Shown here: positions 7,586-16,678 of the stretch, piece after piece | How the letters are laid out: each line of letters opens with the position of its first letter | How positions within the stretch are numbered: the first letter of the stretch is position 1 | NCBI RefSeq assembly: GCF_004363805.1 | Contig: NZ_SNZP01000016.1 | Coordinates: 34,826 to 98,825 of the forward strand | Length of the DNA: 64,000 nt | DNA from: Paludibacterium purpuratum | Lineage (GTDB): Bacteria; Pseudomonadota; Gammaproteobacteria; Burkholderiales; Chromobacteriaceae | Direction of reading: 5' to 3' | Notes under the pieces: generated by a model | The model's input: only the letters and a program-made list of their open reading frames with translations | Databases searched by the model: none | Told to the model about the DNA's origin: nothing | Translations under genes and position numbers: made by a program

Positions 7586-8835
7586 ATGCCATCCACTACC
7601 GTGAAGACGATCTATACATCGAAGATCTCCCGCTGAGCGAGATTGCCGCTCAATTCGGCACGCCGGCCTACATTTATTCCGAAGCCGCGCTGACCGGTGC
7701 CTTCGAATCCTATCGTGCGGCATTCGCCAACCTCGATCCGCTGTTGTGCTATGCGGTCAAGGCCAATTCCAATTTGTCCATCCTGCGCCACTTCGCACGG
7801 TTGGGATGTGGATTCGACATTGTCTCCGGCGGCGAGTTGGCGCGCGTGCTGGCGGCTGGCGCCGATGCACGCAAGGTCGTTTTTTCAGGTGTGGGTAAAT
7901 CAGAGCAAGAAATGATCGAGGCGCTCAATGCCGACATCAAATGCTTCAATGTCGAATCGCTCAACGAGCTGCTGAAACTAAATACCGTAGCCGGCCGAAT
8001 CGGCAAGACGGCACCGATATCGCTACGGGTGAATCCCGACGTCGACGCCCAAACGCACCCCTATATCTCCACTGGATTGAAAGACAACAAATTCGGCATC
8101 GCCTACGATGCGGCCCTCGATATTTATCAGCAGGCCAAGTCCTTGCCGCATCTACATATCGTCGGCATAGACTGTCATATCGGTTCGCAATTGACCGATG
8201 CCGCGCCGCTCATCGATGCGCTCGACCGTCTGCTCGGCCTGATCGATCAACTTTCCTCGGCCGGTATTGCGCTTCATCACCTGGATATCGGCGGCGGCCT
8301 AGGCATTCGTTACCGCGACGAAACCTTGCCGGACTTATCGGCCTTCGCCCAAGCCTTGTCGGAACGCCTGCAAGGTCGAGGCCTGCAGTTAGTGATGGAG
8401 CCTGGTCGCTCGCTGGTGGGCAATGCCGGCATTCTGCTGACCCGGTTGGAATATCTGAAACTGGGCGAACACAAAAATTTCGCCGTGGTCGACGCCGCCA
8501 TGAACGATTTGATGCGTCCATCGCTCTATTCTGCCTACCACGGCATCCTGCCTGTCACGCGTCGCGAACACCTGGCCACGATCACGGTCGACGTGGTCGG
8601 CCCGATCTGCGAGTCTAGCGATTTTCTCGGCAAGGATCGCCAGCTAGCGATCATGGAAGGCGACTTGCTGGCCGTGATGTCCTGCGGTGCCTACGGTTCC
8701 ACCATGGCGAGCAACTACAACACACGAACCCGGGCCATTGAAGTCATGGTCAGCGGCGACCAAACCCGTGTGATTAGAAGCCGCGAGACGCTGGACGAAC
8801 TGCTGGCCAATGAAAAATCCTGCCTAGACAAATAG
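7582..8835 (+). CDS. lysA: Diaminopimelate decarboxylase
   Basis: PLP enzyme that decarboxylates meso-diaminopimelate to lysine. The 417 residues form an alanine-racemase-type barrel with the PLP lysine in CYAVKAN (near residue 56), the HIGSQ motif, GGGLGIRY, the PLP phosphate site EPGRSLVGNAG and the catalytic cysteine motif GPICESSDFL near the C-terminal beta domain. The GTG start at 7582 overlaps the stop of lptM. It is probably the second gene of an lptM-lysA-hisC run. Confidence 0.96.
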   Translation: MNAIHYREDDLYIEDLPLSEIAAQFGTPAYIYSEAALTGAFESYRAAFANLDPLLCYAVKANSNLSILRHFARLGCGFDIVSGGELARVLAAGADARKVVFSGVGKSEQEMIEALNADIKCFNVESLNELLKLNTVAGRIGKTAPISLRVNPDVDAQTHPYISTGLKDNKFGIAYDAALDIYQQAKSLPHLHIVGIDCHIGSQLTDAAPLIDALDRLLGLIDQLSSAGIALHHLDIGGGLGIRYRDETLPDLSAFAQALSERLQGRGLQLVMEPGRSLVGNAGILLTRLEYLKLGEHKNFAVVDAAMNDLMRPSLYSAYHGILPVTRREHLATITVDVVGPICESSDFLGKDRQLAIMEGDLLAVMSCGAYGSTMASNYNTRTRAIEVMVSGDQTRVIRSRETLDELLANEKSCLDK

Positions 8836-8876
8836 TTGTCTTTGGCAATCAATTAAAGGTAAGAGGAACGTACAGC

Positions 8877-9965
8877 ATGCGCTTCGCACGACATCTGCAG
8901 GATCACAGTATCCACAACCCGTTCCCGGGCCTTGTGCGCCTGGAGCAGAAAATCGGCCGCGAGATCACCACGCGCATCGGCTCGAACGAAAGCCCCGCTT
9001 TGCCGCTGCCGGCCCTGGTCGAATTACTCGGCGAACAAGGGCTGGCGCAAGCCAATCTCTACCCCGATCCCTATGCTCACGAAATCCGTCGCCTGGCAGC
9101 CGATCTCAACCAGGTGAAAAGCAGCGAGGTCATTGTGGACAGCGGCGCCGATAGTCTGATCCTGCTGACGCTGCGGTTATGCTGCAATGTCGGCGATACC
9201 GTCATCACCAGTGCCGGTAGTTATCCCACTTTCCGCTATTTCGCCGAAGGTTGCGGCCAGCGCGTGGTGGAAGTCAGCCTGCAAAGCGGCCCGGAAGGAC
9301 GACTGGAAGCCGACTTGGGGGCACTGGCCTTCAATGCCCATCAATACAAGGCCCAGTTGGTCTACTTGGCCAATCCGGACAACCCGACCGGCCACTACCA
9401 TTCGCAAACCGAAATCGAACGCTTCCGCCAAAGCCTGCCGGCCGATTGCATGCTACTGCTGGACGAGGCCTACCTGGAATTCGCCGAATTGGGGCGGGCC
9501 ACGAGCCCGGTGATGGTCAATACCATCCGCCTGCGCACGCTCTCCAAGGCCTATGCCTTGGCTGGATTACGCGTTGGCTATGCCATCGCGGCAGCGGAAA
9601 CCATCGCCAAAGCCGATGAAATCCGACCGCAATTCGCCGTCTCCTCCTTGGCGCAAAGTGCCGCCTGCATTGCCCTGCAGGCACAGGATGACGTCAATAA
9701 ATTGCTTCAGACAACAATTAACGATCGCGAACGCCTAAGCCAAGCACTTCGAGAACGCGGCCTGACAGTACTGAATTGCAGCACCAATTTCGTCAGCATC
9801 CACTATCCAGACTCTCTCATCGCCGAACAGATACAAAAGCGCTTATTCGAGCGTGGCGTGGCGGTACATCGTCCAAGTCATCCGGCGACCAATCACCTAC
9901 TACGGATTACCGCGCACCCGGCAGCGCTAGACGATGCCATTCTCGACGAGTTGGCACGGGCGTAG
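8877..9965 (+). CDS. hisC: PLP-dependent aminotransferase, HisC (histidinol-phosphate aminotransferase) type
   Basis: Class I/II aminotransferase of 362 residues with the HisC-style layout: N-terminal SNESPALPLPA, YPDPYAHEIRRLAADL, the NPDNPTGHYH loop, LLLDEAYLEFAE and the PLP lysine in TLSKAYALAGLRVGYAIA. HisC converts imidazole-acetol phosphate to histidinol phosphate; relatives act on aromatic amino acids or other substrates. No other his genes are near, so the substrate is uncertain. It is 41 bases after lysA with an AAGAGGAA ribosome site, suggesting co-transcription with lysine genes. Confidence 0.8.
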   Translation: MRFARHLQDHSIHNPFPGLVRLEQKIGREITTRIGSNESPALPLPALVELLGEQGLAQANLYPDPYAHEIRRLAADLNQVKSSEVIVDSGADSLILLTLRLCCNVGDTVITSAGSYPTFRYFAEGCGQRVVEVSLQSGPEGRLEADLGALAFNAHQYKAQLVYLANPDNPTGHYHSQTEIERFRQSLPADCMLLLDEAYLEFAELGRATSPVMVNTIRLRTLSKAYALAGLRVGYAIAAAETIAKADEIRPQFAVSSLAQSAACIALQAQDDVNKLLQTTINDRERLSQALRERGLTVLNCSTNFVSIHYPDSLIAEQIQKRLFERGVAVHRPSHPATNHLLRITAHPAALDDAILDELARA

Positions 9966-9983
9966 GGATGCCGTAGGCGCGGC

Positions 9984-10017
9984 CGTAGGGTGCGGTCGCG
10001 AAGCACCGCACCCTACG
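9984..10017. repeat. REP-like palindromic repeat, copy 1
   Basis: Perfect 13-base arms CGTAGGGTGCGGT / ACCGCACCCTACG enclose the loop CGCGAAGC. The loop is the exact reverse complement of that in a similar element at 38495-38516, so both belong to one repeat family. The element lies between the convergent hisC and hemL genes and may serve as a bidirectional terminator. Confidence 0.8.
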
Positions 10018-10027
10018 CTAATCCACC

Positions 10028-11305
10028 TTACAACGCCTTCAACACCTCTGCGGCCAAGGCAATGGTTTCCTCGATCAACGATTCGCTGTGCGCATCGGAG
10101 ACGAAACCCGCCTCGAAAGCCGACGGCGCCAAGTACACACCCTTTTCCAACATGCCGTGGAAGAAGCGCTTAAACGCACTAATATCGGCTTTCGATACTT
10201 CGGCAAACGAAGATGGCACCTTCTCGGTCATATACAAACCGAACATACCGCCCACACTATCCGCACACATCGGCACCCCGGCGCGACGCGCCGCCTCGCT
10301 AATGCCCTGGGCAAGGCGCTCAGTGCGCTTACTCAGTTCGAGATGGAAGTCCGGGCGTTGGATCAGGCGCAACGTCGTCAGGCCGGCCGTCACCGCCAGC
10401 GGGTTACCCGACAAGGTCCCCGCTTGGTAAACACTCCCCAACGGCGCGATGCACGCCATGATGTCGGCGCGCCCGCCAAAGGCCGCCAGCGGCATCCCGC
10501 CGCCTACCACCTTGCCGAGCGTGGTCATGTCCGGCTTGATGCCGTGCAAGTGTTGCGCGCAATGCAGATCGACCCGGAAGCCCGTCATCACCTCGTCGTA
10601 GATCAGCACCGTGCCACTCTGCTCGGTCAGCTCGCGCAGTGCGCGAACGAATTCGCCGCTGGGCTTGATCAAGTTCATATTGCCGGCGAACGGTTCGAGA
10701 ATCACGCAAGCGATCGTGGTACCGATTTCAGCGAAAGTCTGCTTCAGCTGCTCGACATTGTTGTACTCAAGCACCAGCGTATGCTTGGTGAAATCCTGCG
10801 GCACGCCGCCGGATGACGGCGTACCGAAGGTCAACAAACCCGAGCCTGCCTTGACCAGCAGGCTATCCGAATGGCCGTGATAGCAGCCTTCGAACTTAAC
10901 GATGGTGTCGCGGCCGGTGAAACCGCGCGCAAGGCGAATGGCGCTCATGGTGGCTTCCGTACCGGAAGACACTAGGCGCACTTGCTCGATCGACGGCACC
11001 AGGCGGCAGATTTCCTCCGCCAGGTCGATCTCGCCTTCGGTCGGCGCACCGAAGGACAAGCCGCCTACAGCCACTTCCTGAACGGCGGCCACCACTTCCG
11101 GGTGCGCATGGCCGAGAATCGCCGGGCCCCAAGAGCCAACATAGTCGATGAAACGTTGACCGTCTGCATCCCACACGAACGCACCATTGGCACGAGCGAT
11201 AAAACGCGGCGTACCGCCCACCGAGCCGAAAGCCCGAACCGGCGAGTTCACCCCGCCAGGAATGCGCGCTTTGGCGCGATCAAACAACTGCTGGTTACGC
11301 GACAT
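10028..11305 (-). CDS. hemL: Glutamate-1-semialdehyde 2,1-aminomutase
   Basis: Converts glutamate 1-semialdehyde to 5-aminolevulinate in the C5 heme pathway. The 425-residue PLP enzyme shows the N-terminal [17 protein letters not shown], the [10 protein letters not shown] motif, DEVMTGFR and the PLP lysine in [17 protein letters not shown]. Length is standard. It is followed on the same strand side by a CYTH-domain gene, hemJ and rubredoxin; hemJ acts later in the same pathway, but gaps and lack of overlap leave co-transcription open. Confidence 0.97.
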   Translation of the reverse strand: MSRNQQLFDRAKARIPGGVNSPVRAFGSVGGTPRFIARANGAFVWDADGQRFIDYVGSWGPAILGHAHPEVVAAVQEVAVGGLSFGAPTEGEIDLAEEICRLVPSIEQVRLVSSGTEATMSAIRLARGFTGRDTIVKFEGCYHGHSDSLLVKAGSGLLTFGTPSSGGVPQDFTKHTLVLEYNNVEQLKQTFAEIGTTIACVILEPFAGNMNLIKPSGEFVRALRELTEQSGTVLIYDEVMTGFRVDLHCAQHLHGIKPDMTTLGKVVGGGMPLAAFGGRADIMACIAPLGSVYQAGTLSGNPLAVTAGLTTLRLIQRPDFHLELSKRTERLAQGISEAARRAGVPMCADSVGGMFGLYMTEKVPSSFAEVSKADISAFKRFFHGMLEKGVYLAPSAFEAGFVSDAHSESLIEETIALAAEVLKAL

Positions 11306-11328
11306 GATGAGTCCTGTCTTCTATGACA

Positions 11329-11805
11329 TTATTCGGAAGAATGATCCCAACTGCTAAAAGGGTGATCCGCCAGCCAGGCATTGGTGAAGCGGCTGTCCGC
11401 CGTCACCTCCTCGCCCAGCCAGTCCGGTCGCTCGAACGGCGTCTGCTCGTCCGGTAATTCGATTTCCGCCAGCACCAAACCGGCATTGGCACCAAAGAAT
11501 TCATCCACTTCCCACGTCATGCCGGCATGGGCGACACGGGTACGGTGTTTTTGCACTTGCATCGGGCATAGTGCGTCCAGCATTGTCTGTGCGTCCGCTA
11601 GGGGAAGGTCGTACTCGAACTCATAGCGCGATGCATCGGTTATTTTCGCCTTGATCGTCAACCACGCCCGGTCGCCGACCACGCGCACGCGCACGGTGCG
11701 TGCCGGATCGACCGACAGGTATCCCTGGCGATAAACCAGGGGTTCGCCCAGTGCCCTCCAGCTATCGCCACGCACTAGAAAACGACGTTCGATTTCCATT
11801 CCCAT
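11329..11805 (-). CDS. CYTH-domain protein (triphosphate tunnel metalloenzyme family)
   Basis: 158 residues beginning MEIERRFLV, the CYTH signature (normally ExExK; here E-I-E-R-R, so Arg replaces Lys). Further family features are the R-x-R pair in TVRVRVVGD, LTIKAK, YEFEYDLP, KHRTRV, WEVDEFFG and the acidic LAEIELPDE. Members bind triphosphates in a beta barrel and act as inorganic triphosphatases, thiamine triphosphatases or adenylate cyclases; single-domain bacterial members are often triphosphatases. The exact activity cannot be read from sequence. The start could also be the ATG at residue 3. Confidence 0.85.
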   Translation of the reverse strand: MGMEIERRFLVRGDSWRALGEPLVYRQGYLSVDPARTVRVRVVGDRAWLTIKAKITDASRYEFEYDLPLADAQTMLDALCPMQVQKHRTRVAHAGMTWEVDEFFGANAGLVLAEIELPDEQTPFERPDWLGEEVTADSRFTNAWLADHPFSSWDHSSE

Positions 11806-11818
11806 CGGTCAGGCCTGC

Positions 11819-12235
11819 TCAAAATGGTTTGACCACCACCAGAATCACGATGGCCAACAAAATAAAAGTCGGAATTTCGTTGAAAACCCGATACCAGACG
11901 TGCGAGCGCTGATTACGTCCCGCCTCGAAATCGCGGTAGATCCGACCGCAATAATATTGAAAGCCCAACAACAACATCACCAGTGCCAACTTTGCGTGCA
12001 GCCAACCGCCAGCGATGCCGTAACCGAGCCACAGCCAGAGACCGAAGACGATCGACATCAGCGACAACGGCATCATGAATCGGTACAGCTTGCGCGCCAT
12101 TTCCAATAGGCGCTGGGATTCATCGCCAGGCTTCGCCATCGCCAAATTGACAAATAGCCGCGGAAGATAGAACAACCCCGCGAACCAGGAGGTCACAAAA
12201 AAAATATGGAACGCCTTGATGTACAAATAACCCAA
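11819..12235 (-). CDS. hemJ: Protoporphyrinogen IX oxidase HemJ
   Basis: Membrane protein of the UPF0093/HemJ family that oxidises protoporphyrinogen IX to protoporphyrin IX. From a TTG start at 12235 the product is 138 residues with the expected N-terminus GYLYIKAFHIFFVTSWFAG, the PRLFVNLA motif, four hydrophobic segments and the conserved KLYRFMMP and GGWLHAKLALV stretches. The TTG is chosen because AGGAG stands six bases upstream and because the longer open frame upstream has no family similarity. It is downstream of the rubredoxin gene and a short distance from hemL, in line with a heme role. Confidence 0.9.
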   Translation of the reverse strand: MGYLYIKAFHIFFVTSWFAGLFYLPRLFVNLAMAKPGDESQRLLEMARKLYRFMMPLSLMSIVFGLWLWLGYGIAGGWLHAKLALVMLLLGFQYYCGRIYRDFEAGRNQRSHVWYRVFNEIPTFILLAIVILVVVKPF

Positions 12236-12287
12236 GATCAACTCCTGCCGATGCGGACATACGGAATCTAGGCCGGCCTGGCCGGAA

Positions 12288-12452
12288 TCAGATTTCGACC
12301 ATCTCGAAATCGTCCTTATGTGCACCGCATTCGGGGCAGGTCCAATTCGGCGGAACTTCTTCCCATCGCGTGCCAGGGGCAATACCATCCTCTGGACGTC
12401 CGGATGCCTCGTCAAAGATAAAACCGCAAATCAGACACATCCAAGTACGCAT
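12288..12452 (-). CDS. Rubredoxin, 54 aa
   Basis: Small iron electron carrier. The short frame starts with ATG at 12452 behind a GGGGAA ribosome site and reads MRTWMCLICGFIFDEASG, then ...TWEEVPPNW TCPECGAHKDDFEMVEI in outline (RWEEVPPNWTCPECG). The two knuckles CLIC and CPEC bind one Fe(Cys)4. Such rubredoxins feed alkane hydroxylases or oxidative-stress reductases; no such partner is nearby. It lies upstream of hemJ on the same strand and divergent from thiD. Confidence 0.93.
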   Translation of the reverse strand: MRTWMCLICGFIFDEASGRPEDGIAPGTRWEEVPPNWTCPECGAHKDDFEMVEI

Positions 12453-12512
12453 TTATTTCCCCTTTGTAAGTTAGAATGACAATTCTATATCCAGACTGGA
12501 TGGAGGTTAACC

Positions 12513-13361
12513 TTGGCAGCCAAAAACATGCGAGCGGAAGCGCCGCCGGTCGTCCTGACGCTGGCTGGCTCCGATCCCAGCGGTGGCGCTGGTATTCAAG
12601 CCGACATTCTGACGCTCGCCAGCTTGGGATGCCATCCCTTGTCGGTGATCACTGCACTGACCGTACAGGATAGCGCCGGCGTACACGATCTGATGGTCAT
12701 CGATGCCGACTGGGTCAACGACCAGGCGCGACTATTGATGGAAGACATGCCCGTCGCCGCCTTTAAGGTCGGTCTGATCGGCAGCGTCGAGAACGTGGCG
12801 GTCATTGCCCAATTGGCGGCCGATTATCCGGACATCCCGCTGATTCTCGATCCGGTATTGGCCAGCGGAGGCGGCGATGCCTTCGCCGATGAAGACCTGA
12901 TCGGCGCAATGCGCGACATCCTGCTACCCCATGTAACCGTTTTGACGCCCAACAGCATCGAGGCACGCCGATTGGGCAGCAATGATCCGGACGAAGAAGA
13001 CGACCTGACGCTCGACGAAAGCGCATCGCGCCTACTGTCGCTTGGCGCGGAATATGTATTGCTTACCGGTACCCACGAAAATACAACTGAAGTCATCAAT
13101 ACCCTATATTCCACCGACGGCACCGCACGTGCGCAACACTGGGAACGGCTGCCTGGCAGTTATCACGGTTCAGGTTGCACGCTGGCTTCCGCCTTGGCCG
13201 CCATACTCGCATGCGGCAGCCCGATGCTGGAAGCTGTCGATGACGCGCAGGAATATACCTACCAGACATTACTGAATGCCTATCGCCCCGGCATGGGACA
13301 ACATATCCCTGACAGAATGTTCTGGGCTCGCGAAACGGAAGAAAATGAACAGGCGCCATAA
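12513..13361 (+). CDS. thiD: Hydroxymethylpyrimidine/phosphomethylpyrimidine kinase
   Basis: Phosphorylates HMP and HMP-phosphate in thiamine synthesis. The 282-residue ribokinase-fold protein shows TLAGSDPSGGAGIQADI, PVAAFKVGLIGS, the DPVLASGGG motif, LTPNSIEARRL and the catalytic GSGCTLASALAA. The TTG start at 12513 is preferred because GGAGG stands seven bases before it; the next in-frame ATG (12528) has no ribosome site. It overlaps thiE by 17 bases, so thiDE is an operon. A riboswitch is not seen upstream, unlike thiC. Confidence 0.95.
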   Translation: MAAKNMRAEAPPVVLTLAGSDPSGGAGIQADILTLASLGCHPLSVITALTVQDSAGVHDLMVIDADWVNDQARLLMEDMPVAAFKVGLIGSVENVAVIAQLAADYPDIPLILDPVLASGGGDAFADEDLIGAMRDILLPHVTVLTPNSIEARRLGSNDPDEEDDLTLDESASRLLSLGAEYVLLTGTHENTTEVINTLYSTDGTARAQHWERLPGSYHGSGCTLASALAAILACGSPMLEAVDDAQEYTYQTLLNAYRPGMGQHIPDRMFWARETEENEQAP

Positions 13362-13971
13362 AATTAAGGGCTTGTACGCCATTACTCAAAATATTGTCGA
13401 TGACAACCATCTAGAGCAAGTGCGTCGTGTCCTTGCCGGCGGCGCAAGCGTGCTGCAGTACCGCAGCAAGTCGCCGGACAATGCATTGAAATACCGCCAA
13501 GGCAAGCTATTGCATGCACTGTGCCGCGAGTACGATGTCCTGTTCATCGTCAATGACGACCTCGATTTAGCCATCAAATTGAAAGCCGACGGCGTTCATC
13601 TTGGTCGGGAAGATATGACCGTTCGCCAAGCACGCGTCGCACTCGGTTCACGTGCCGTCATCGGCGCATCCTGTTACGACAGCCTGGATATCGCGCGCCA
13701 AGCCAAACAGGATGGCGCGGACTACCTTGCCTTCGGCGCCGTCTATCCGTCCAGCACCAAACCCCATGCCGTCCTGGCTCCACTATCGCTATTCACCAGG
13801 GCTCGTAGCGAGTTCGAGTTACCGTTGGTCGCCATCGGCGGCATCAACGCTGCCAATGCTCAAGCCGTCGTCGATGCCGGCGCGGATGCCTTGGCGATGA
13901 TCCAGGGCGTGTTCGCTAGTCCCGATCCGTATCAAGCGGCTCTGGACATTGCTCGATTATTCGTGGATTGA
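13345..13971 (+). CDS. thiE: Thiamine-phosphate synthase
   Basis: Joins HMP-pyrophosphate and thiazole phosphate to thiamine phosphate. The 208-residue TIM barrel begins KIKGLYAITQNIV and has VLQYRSKSPD, LFIVNDDLDLA, ADGVHLGREDM, VIGASCYDS and FGAVYPSSTKP, all standard ThiE motifs. The ATG at 13345 lies within the thiD end (17-base overlap) and gives the normal N-terminus. Its 3' end overlaps that of the convergent waaA by 15 bases. Confidence 0.95.
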   Translation: MNRRHKIKGLYAITQNIVDDNHLEQVRRVLAGGASVLQYRSKSPDNALKYRQGKLLHALCREYDVLFIVNDDLDLAIKLKADGVHLGREDMTVRQARVALGSRAVIGASCYDSLDIARQAKQDGADYLAFGAVYPSSTKPHAVLAPLSLFTRARSEFELPLVAIGGINAANAQAVVDAGADALAMIQGVFASPDPYQAALDIARLFVD

Positions 13972-15216
13972 AAGCCGCGACGCGATCAGTTCGACAATAC
14001 GCTGGCTTGCGCCTCGATGCGCTTTGCTAAATGCCAAGCCAGCCTGTCCCATGGCCACACGGCGGGGCGCATCGACCAATAATTGATTGATTAAATCAAC
14101 TAATCGGTCGGAATCGCTTACCTGACAAGCGGCACCACATTCAAAAGCGATTTGACTTGCTTCAGCGAAGTTGAAGCAGGAAGGACCGATCAACACCGGC
14201 CGACCGATGCTGGCGGGCTCGATCAGATTTTGCCCACCCAGCGGCATCAGGCTACCGCCAATAAATACCAGGTCGGCGGCATGGTAGTAAGCGAACATCT
14301 CGCCCATGCTATCGCCCAACCATACCTGGGTCTCCGGCAGTACTGGCTGCTGATCGCTACGGCGCTGCAGCGTGAATCCGTTGGCCAACGCCAACTGAGC
14401 CACTTCGTCGAAGCGCTCGGGATGTCGCGGTACGATCACCAGCAGCGCTTGCGGCCGATGAGCGCGCCAAGCCTGCAGAATCAACGCTTCTTCACCATCA
14501 CGCGTACTGGCGCACACGACAATGGGTCGATCGCCCAAGCGCTGTTTGAACTCGGCGCCAAGCAATGCCTGCGCCGGCGGAGGCGTGAAATCATACTTGG
14601 TATTACCGCAGACCTGTGGATCGCTCGCCCCAAGTGCAGCCAAACGCTCTGCGTCGTCCTTCGACTGCGCCGCCACGGCCGTGAGCTGGCGCAGGGCAGG
14701 GCGGATCAGCGCGGCAAAGCGCCGATAACCACGATATGACTTTTCCGATAGTCTGGCATTGGCCAAAAACAACGGGATGGATTGCTCATGCGCCGCAGCA
14801 ATCAGATTGGGCCACAGCTCGGTTTCCATCAGCACGCCAAAACGGGGTCGATACGCTTGCAGAAATGCGTGTACCCCCTGTGGATAATCGTAGGGAAGAT
14901 AGCGAATCTCCGCCTGTTCGCCATACAGCGCTTCGGCACAGGCACGTCCAGTCGGCGTCATCTGCGTGATTAATAGCGGTACGCCAGGCCATTGTTGCTG
15001 CAGCGCCTGGATCAATGGCATCGCGGCACGCGTTTCACCGACAGAAACCGCATGGACCCAGATAGCTCCCTGATGCTTAGCATTCAATGCACGGCCAAAA
15101 CGTTCGTCCCAATATTCCAGATAAGCGGGCGTTTTTTTACCGCGCCGACGCAGATAACGACGTACCAGCGGCGTCGCCAGGCGCCAGAGGAGAGAATAGA
15201 GCGCACGCCAAATCAC
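13957..15216 (-). CDS. waaA: 3-deoxy-D-manno-octulosonic acid (Kdo) transferase
   Basis: Adds Kdo from CMP-Kdo to lipid IVA at the inner face of the inner membrane. The 419 residues have an N-terminal membrane anchor (MIWRALYSLLWRLATPLV) and a GT-B fold with HAVSVGETRAA, LMETELWPNLI, NARLSEKSYRGY, FIGGSLMPLGGQNLIEPA and PVLIGPSCFNF. The GTG start overlaps the TGA of waaC (GTGA), so waaC-waaA are translationally coupled. A perfect DnaA box (TGTGGATAA) lies inside the gene at 14881. Confidence 0.95.
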   Translation of the reverse strand: MIWRALYSLLWRLATPLVRRYLRRRGKKTPAYLEYWDERFGRALNAKHQGAIWVHAVSVGETRAAMPLIQALQQQWPGVPLLITQMTPTGRACAEALYGEQAEIRYLPYDYPQGVHAFLQAYRPRFGVLMETELWPNLIAAAHEQSIPLFLANARLSEKSYRGYRRFAALIRPALRQLTAVAAQSKDDAERLAALGASDPQVCGNTKYDFTPPPAQALLGAEFKQRLGDRPIVVCASTRDGEEALILQAWRAHRPQALLVIVPRHPERFDEVAQLALANGFTLQRRSDQQPVLPETQVWLGDSMGEMFAYYHAADLVFIGGSLMPLGGQNLIEPASIGRPVLIGPSCFNFAEASQIAFECGAACQVSDSDRLVDLINQLLVDAPRRVAMGQAGLAFSKAHRGASQRIVELIASRLSIHE

Positions 15217-16175
15217 TGTTGGAACCCCTGACGCGAACTCAGTGCGCTTAAAACCTCATCGATCGACGGCCGCTGACCGACACCGCCGATATTCACCGCA
15301 TACGGCGTTTCGCACACCCCTGTCCGCTTAGGGTCGGTATCGGTATAAATCGCCACGAGCGGCACATCCAGGGCATTGGCCAGGTGACTCAAACCGGTAT
15401 CCACACCCACCACGGCAGCGGCATGACCCAGTACGCCCGCGGCTTCGGTCAAGGTCATGCGCGGTGCCACCATGGCACCCGCTTGTACCTGTGCCAACCG
15501 TTCCGCACGCTGACGTTCGTGCTCGTTGCCCCATGGATAGATGGCGGTCAAGCCGTAATCGGCATTCAGACGCCTAGCCAGTTCAATCCAGTACGATTCA
15601 GGCCATTCCTTCGACGCGCGACTGGTTGCGTGTAGCAACATTACGTAGCTGCCGGCCGGCAGCCATTCGGCACGCTCGCCAGGTCTGATGCCGAATTGCG
15701 CGTCGCCAGCGACCGCATAGCCGAATGCCCTGGCAAAAAGCAAGCGGTTACGAGCCACGGCGGCTTGCTGCCAATCGATGCGATAGGTCTTGTTATACAA
15801 CAGGCTGGCCACTGGCTCGCGAATACTGCGCCAGTCGAAGCCTGCCACCGGGCCACCGGCAAGCCGTGCCGGAATGGCGCTTTTCAACAAGCCTTGCGAG
15901 TCGATCACCATGTCCCAGTGCATCATGCGCAACTGCTGTTTCAGCTGACGGATTTCACGCCAGGTTGACGGCGACAGGATACGCCCGCGCCAACGGCGCC
16001 AAGCCAGTGGGATGACCTGGTTGACGGCCGGGTGCAGCCTGGCGATGTCGGCGAAGTTTTCTTCTGCAAGCCAGCTGATATTCAGATTTGGGTAGTGCTT
16101 GACCAATTCGGTGATGGCGGGCCAAGTATGGATCAGATCCCCCATCGACGACGTCCGCACAATCAAGACATTCAT
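15213..16175 (-). CDS. waaC: Lipopolysaccharide heptosyltransferase I
   Basis: Transfers the first heptose from ADP-heptose to Kdo2-lipid A. The roughly 320-residue GT-B enzyme (family GT9) has the N-terminal VRTSSMGDLIHTWPAI, the DMVIDSQGLLKSA segment, TSRASKEWP and the nucleotide-sugar motif VGVDTGLSHLANAL. The ATG at 16175 (MNVLIVRTSSMGD) is used; two other ATGs lie up to 12 bases upstream with no clear ribosome site for any. First gene of waaC-waaA; its promoter must lie in the DnaA-box-rich region upstream. Confidence 0.94.
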   Translation of the reverse strand: MNVLIVRTSSMGDLIHTWPAITELVKHYPNLNISWLAEENFADIARLHPAVNQVIPLAWRRWRGRILSPSTWREIRQLKQQLRMMHWDMVIDSQGLLKSAIPARLAGGPVAGFDWRSIREPVASLLYNKTYRIDWQQAAVARNRLLFARAFGYAVAGDAQFGIRPGERAEWLPAGSYVMLLHATSRASKEWPESYWIELARRLNADYGLTAIYPWGNEHERQRAERLAQVQAGAMVAPRMTLTEAAGVLGHAAAVVGVDTGLSHLANALDVPLVAIYTDTDPKRTGVCETPYAVNIGGVGQRPSIDEVLSALSSRQGFQQ

Positions 16176-16678
16176 CATGGGCGGCATTGTATACGGCCGA
16201 GTCGTGGTTAACCACGTTGTTTTCCTTCTGGCGGAATGTGCATAAGCATGCCTTTTCAGTCATGCCAAAACTTATCCACAAGCTGTCCATAGGAAGCAGA
16301 GTTATCCACCAACCGTACCATGAACAAGGTAATTGATTGATCTAGCATAGAAATAACTAGTTACCCACAGCAAACAGTCACCTTCTTCTTATTCATCTAT
16401 TTTAAAAAGGGCATAATAGTTAACAGATAGCGGCCAAACGAGCCATGTGCCAATCGTACACAGCCACATGCCAACAACTGTCTACTAGCTTGTGCATAAG
16501 CGGGAAGCTGTGCACTAACCTAGAATTATCCACAAGCCATTCGCAATGAAATCATAGGGTAGAACACAGGAAAGCGATAAAAATAACCTATTGAAATAAA
16601 AATAAAATAACTGGTTATCCACAGCTCATTGGCATCTTCTACCAGTATCATCAAATATAAAAAAGGCAACTAGATACA
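16176..16678. other. DnaA-box-rich, AT-rich intergenic region; candidate replication origin
   Basis: About 500 bases without a gene between divergent waaC and the glycosyltransferase. Perfect DnaA boxes TTATCCACA stand at 16272-16280, 16526-16534 and 16615-16623 (plus strand). Relaxed-consensus TTATGCACA boxes on the minus strand are at 16237-16245 and 16491-16499, and one-mismatch forms are at 16302-16310 and 16361-16369. An A/T-rich tract at about 16577-16618, directly beside the 16615 box, could be an unwinding element. A further perfect box is just inside the next gene (16975). A 14-bp palindrome at 16203-16216 is near the waaC side. Both divergent promoters must also lie here. Alternatives to an origin are a DnaA-titration site or DnaA-regulated promoters. 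Confidence 0.7.
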
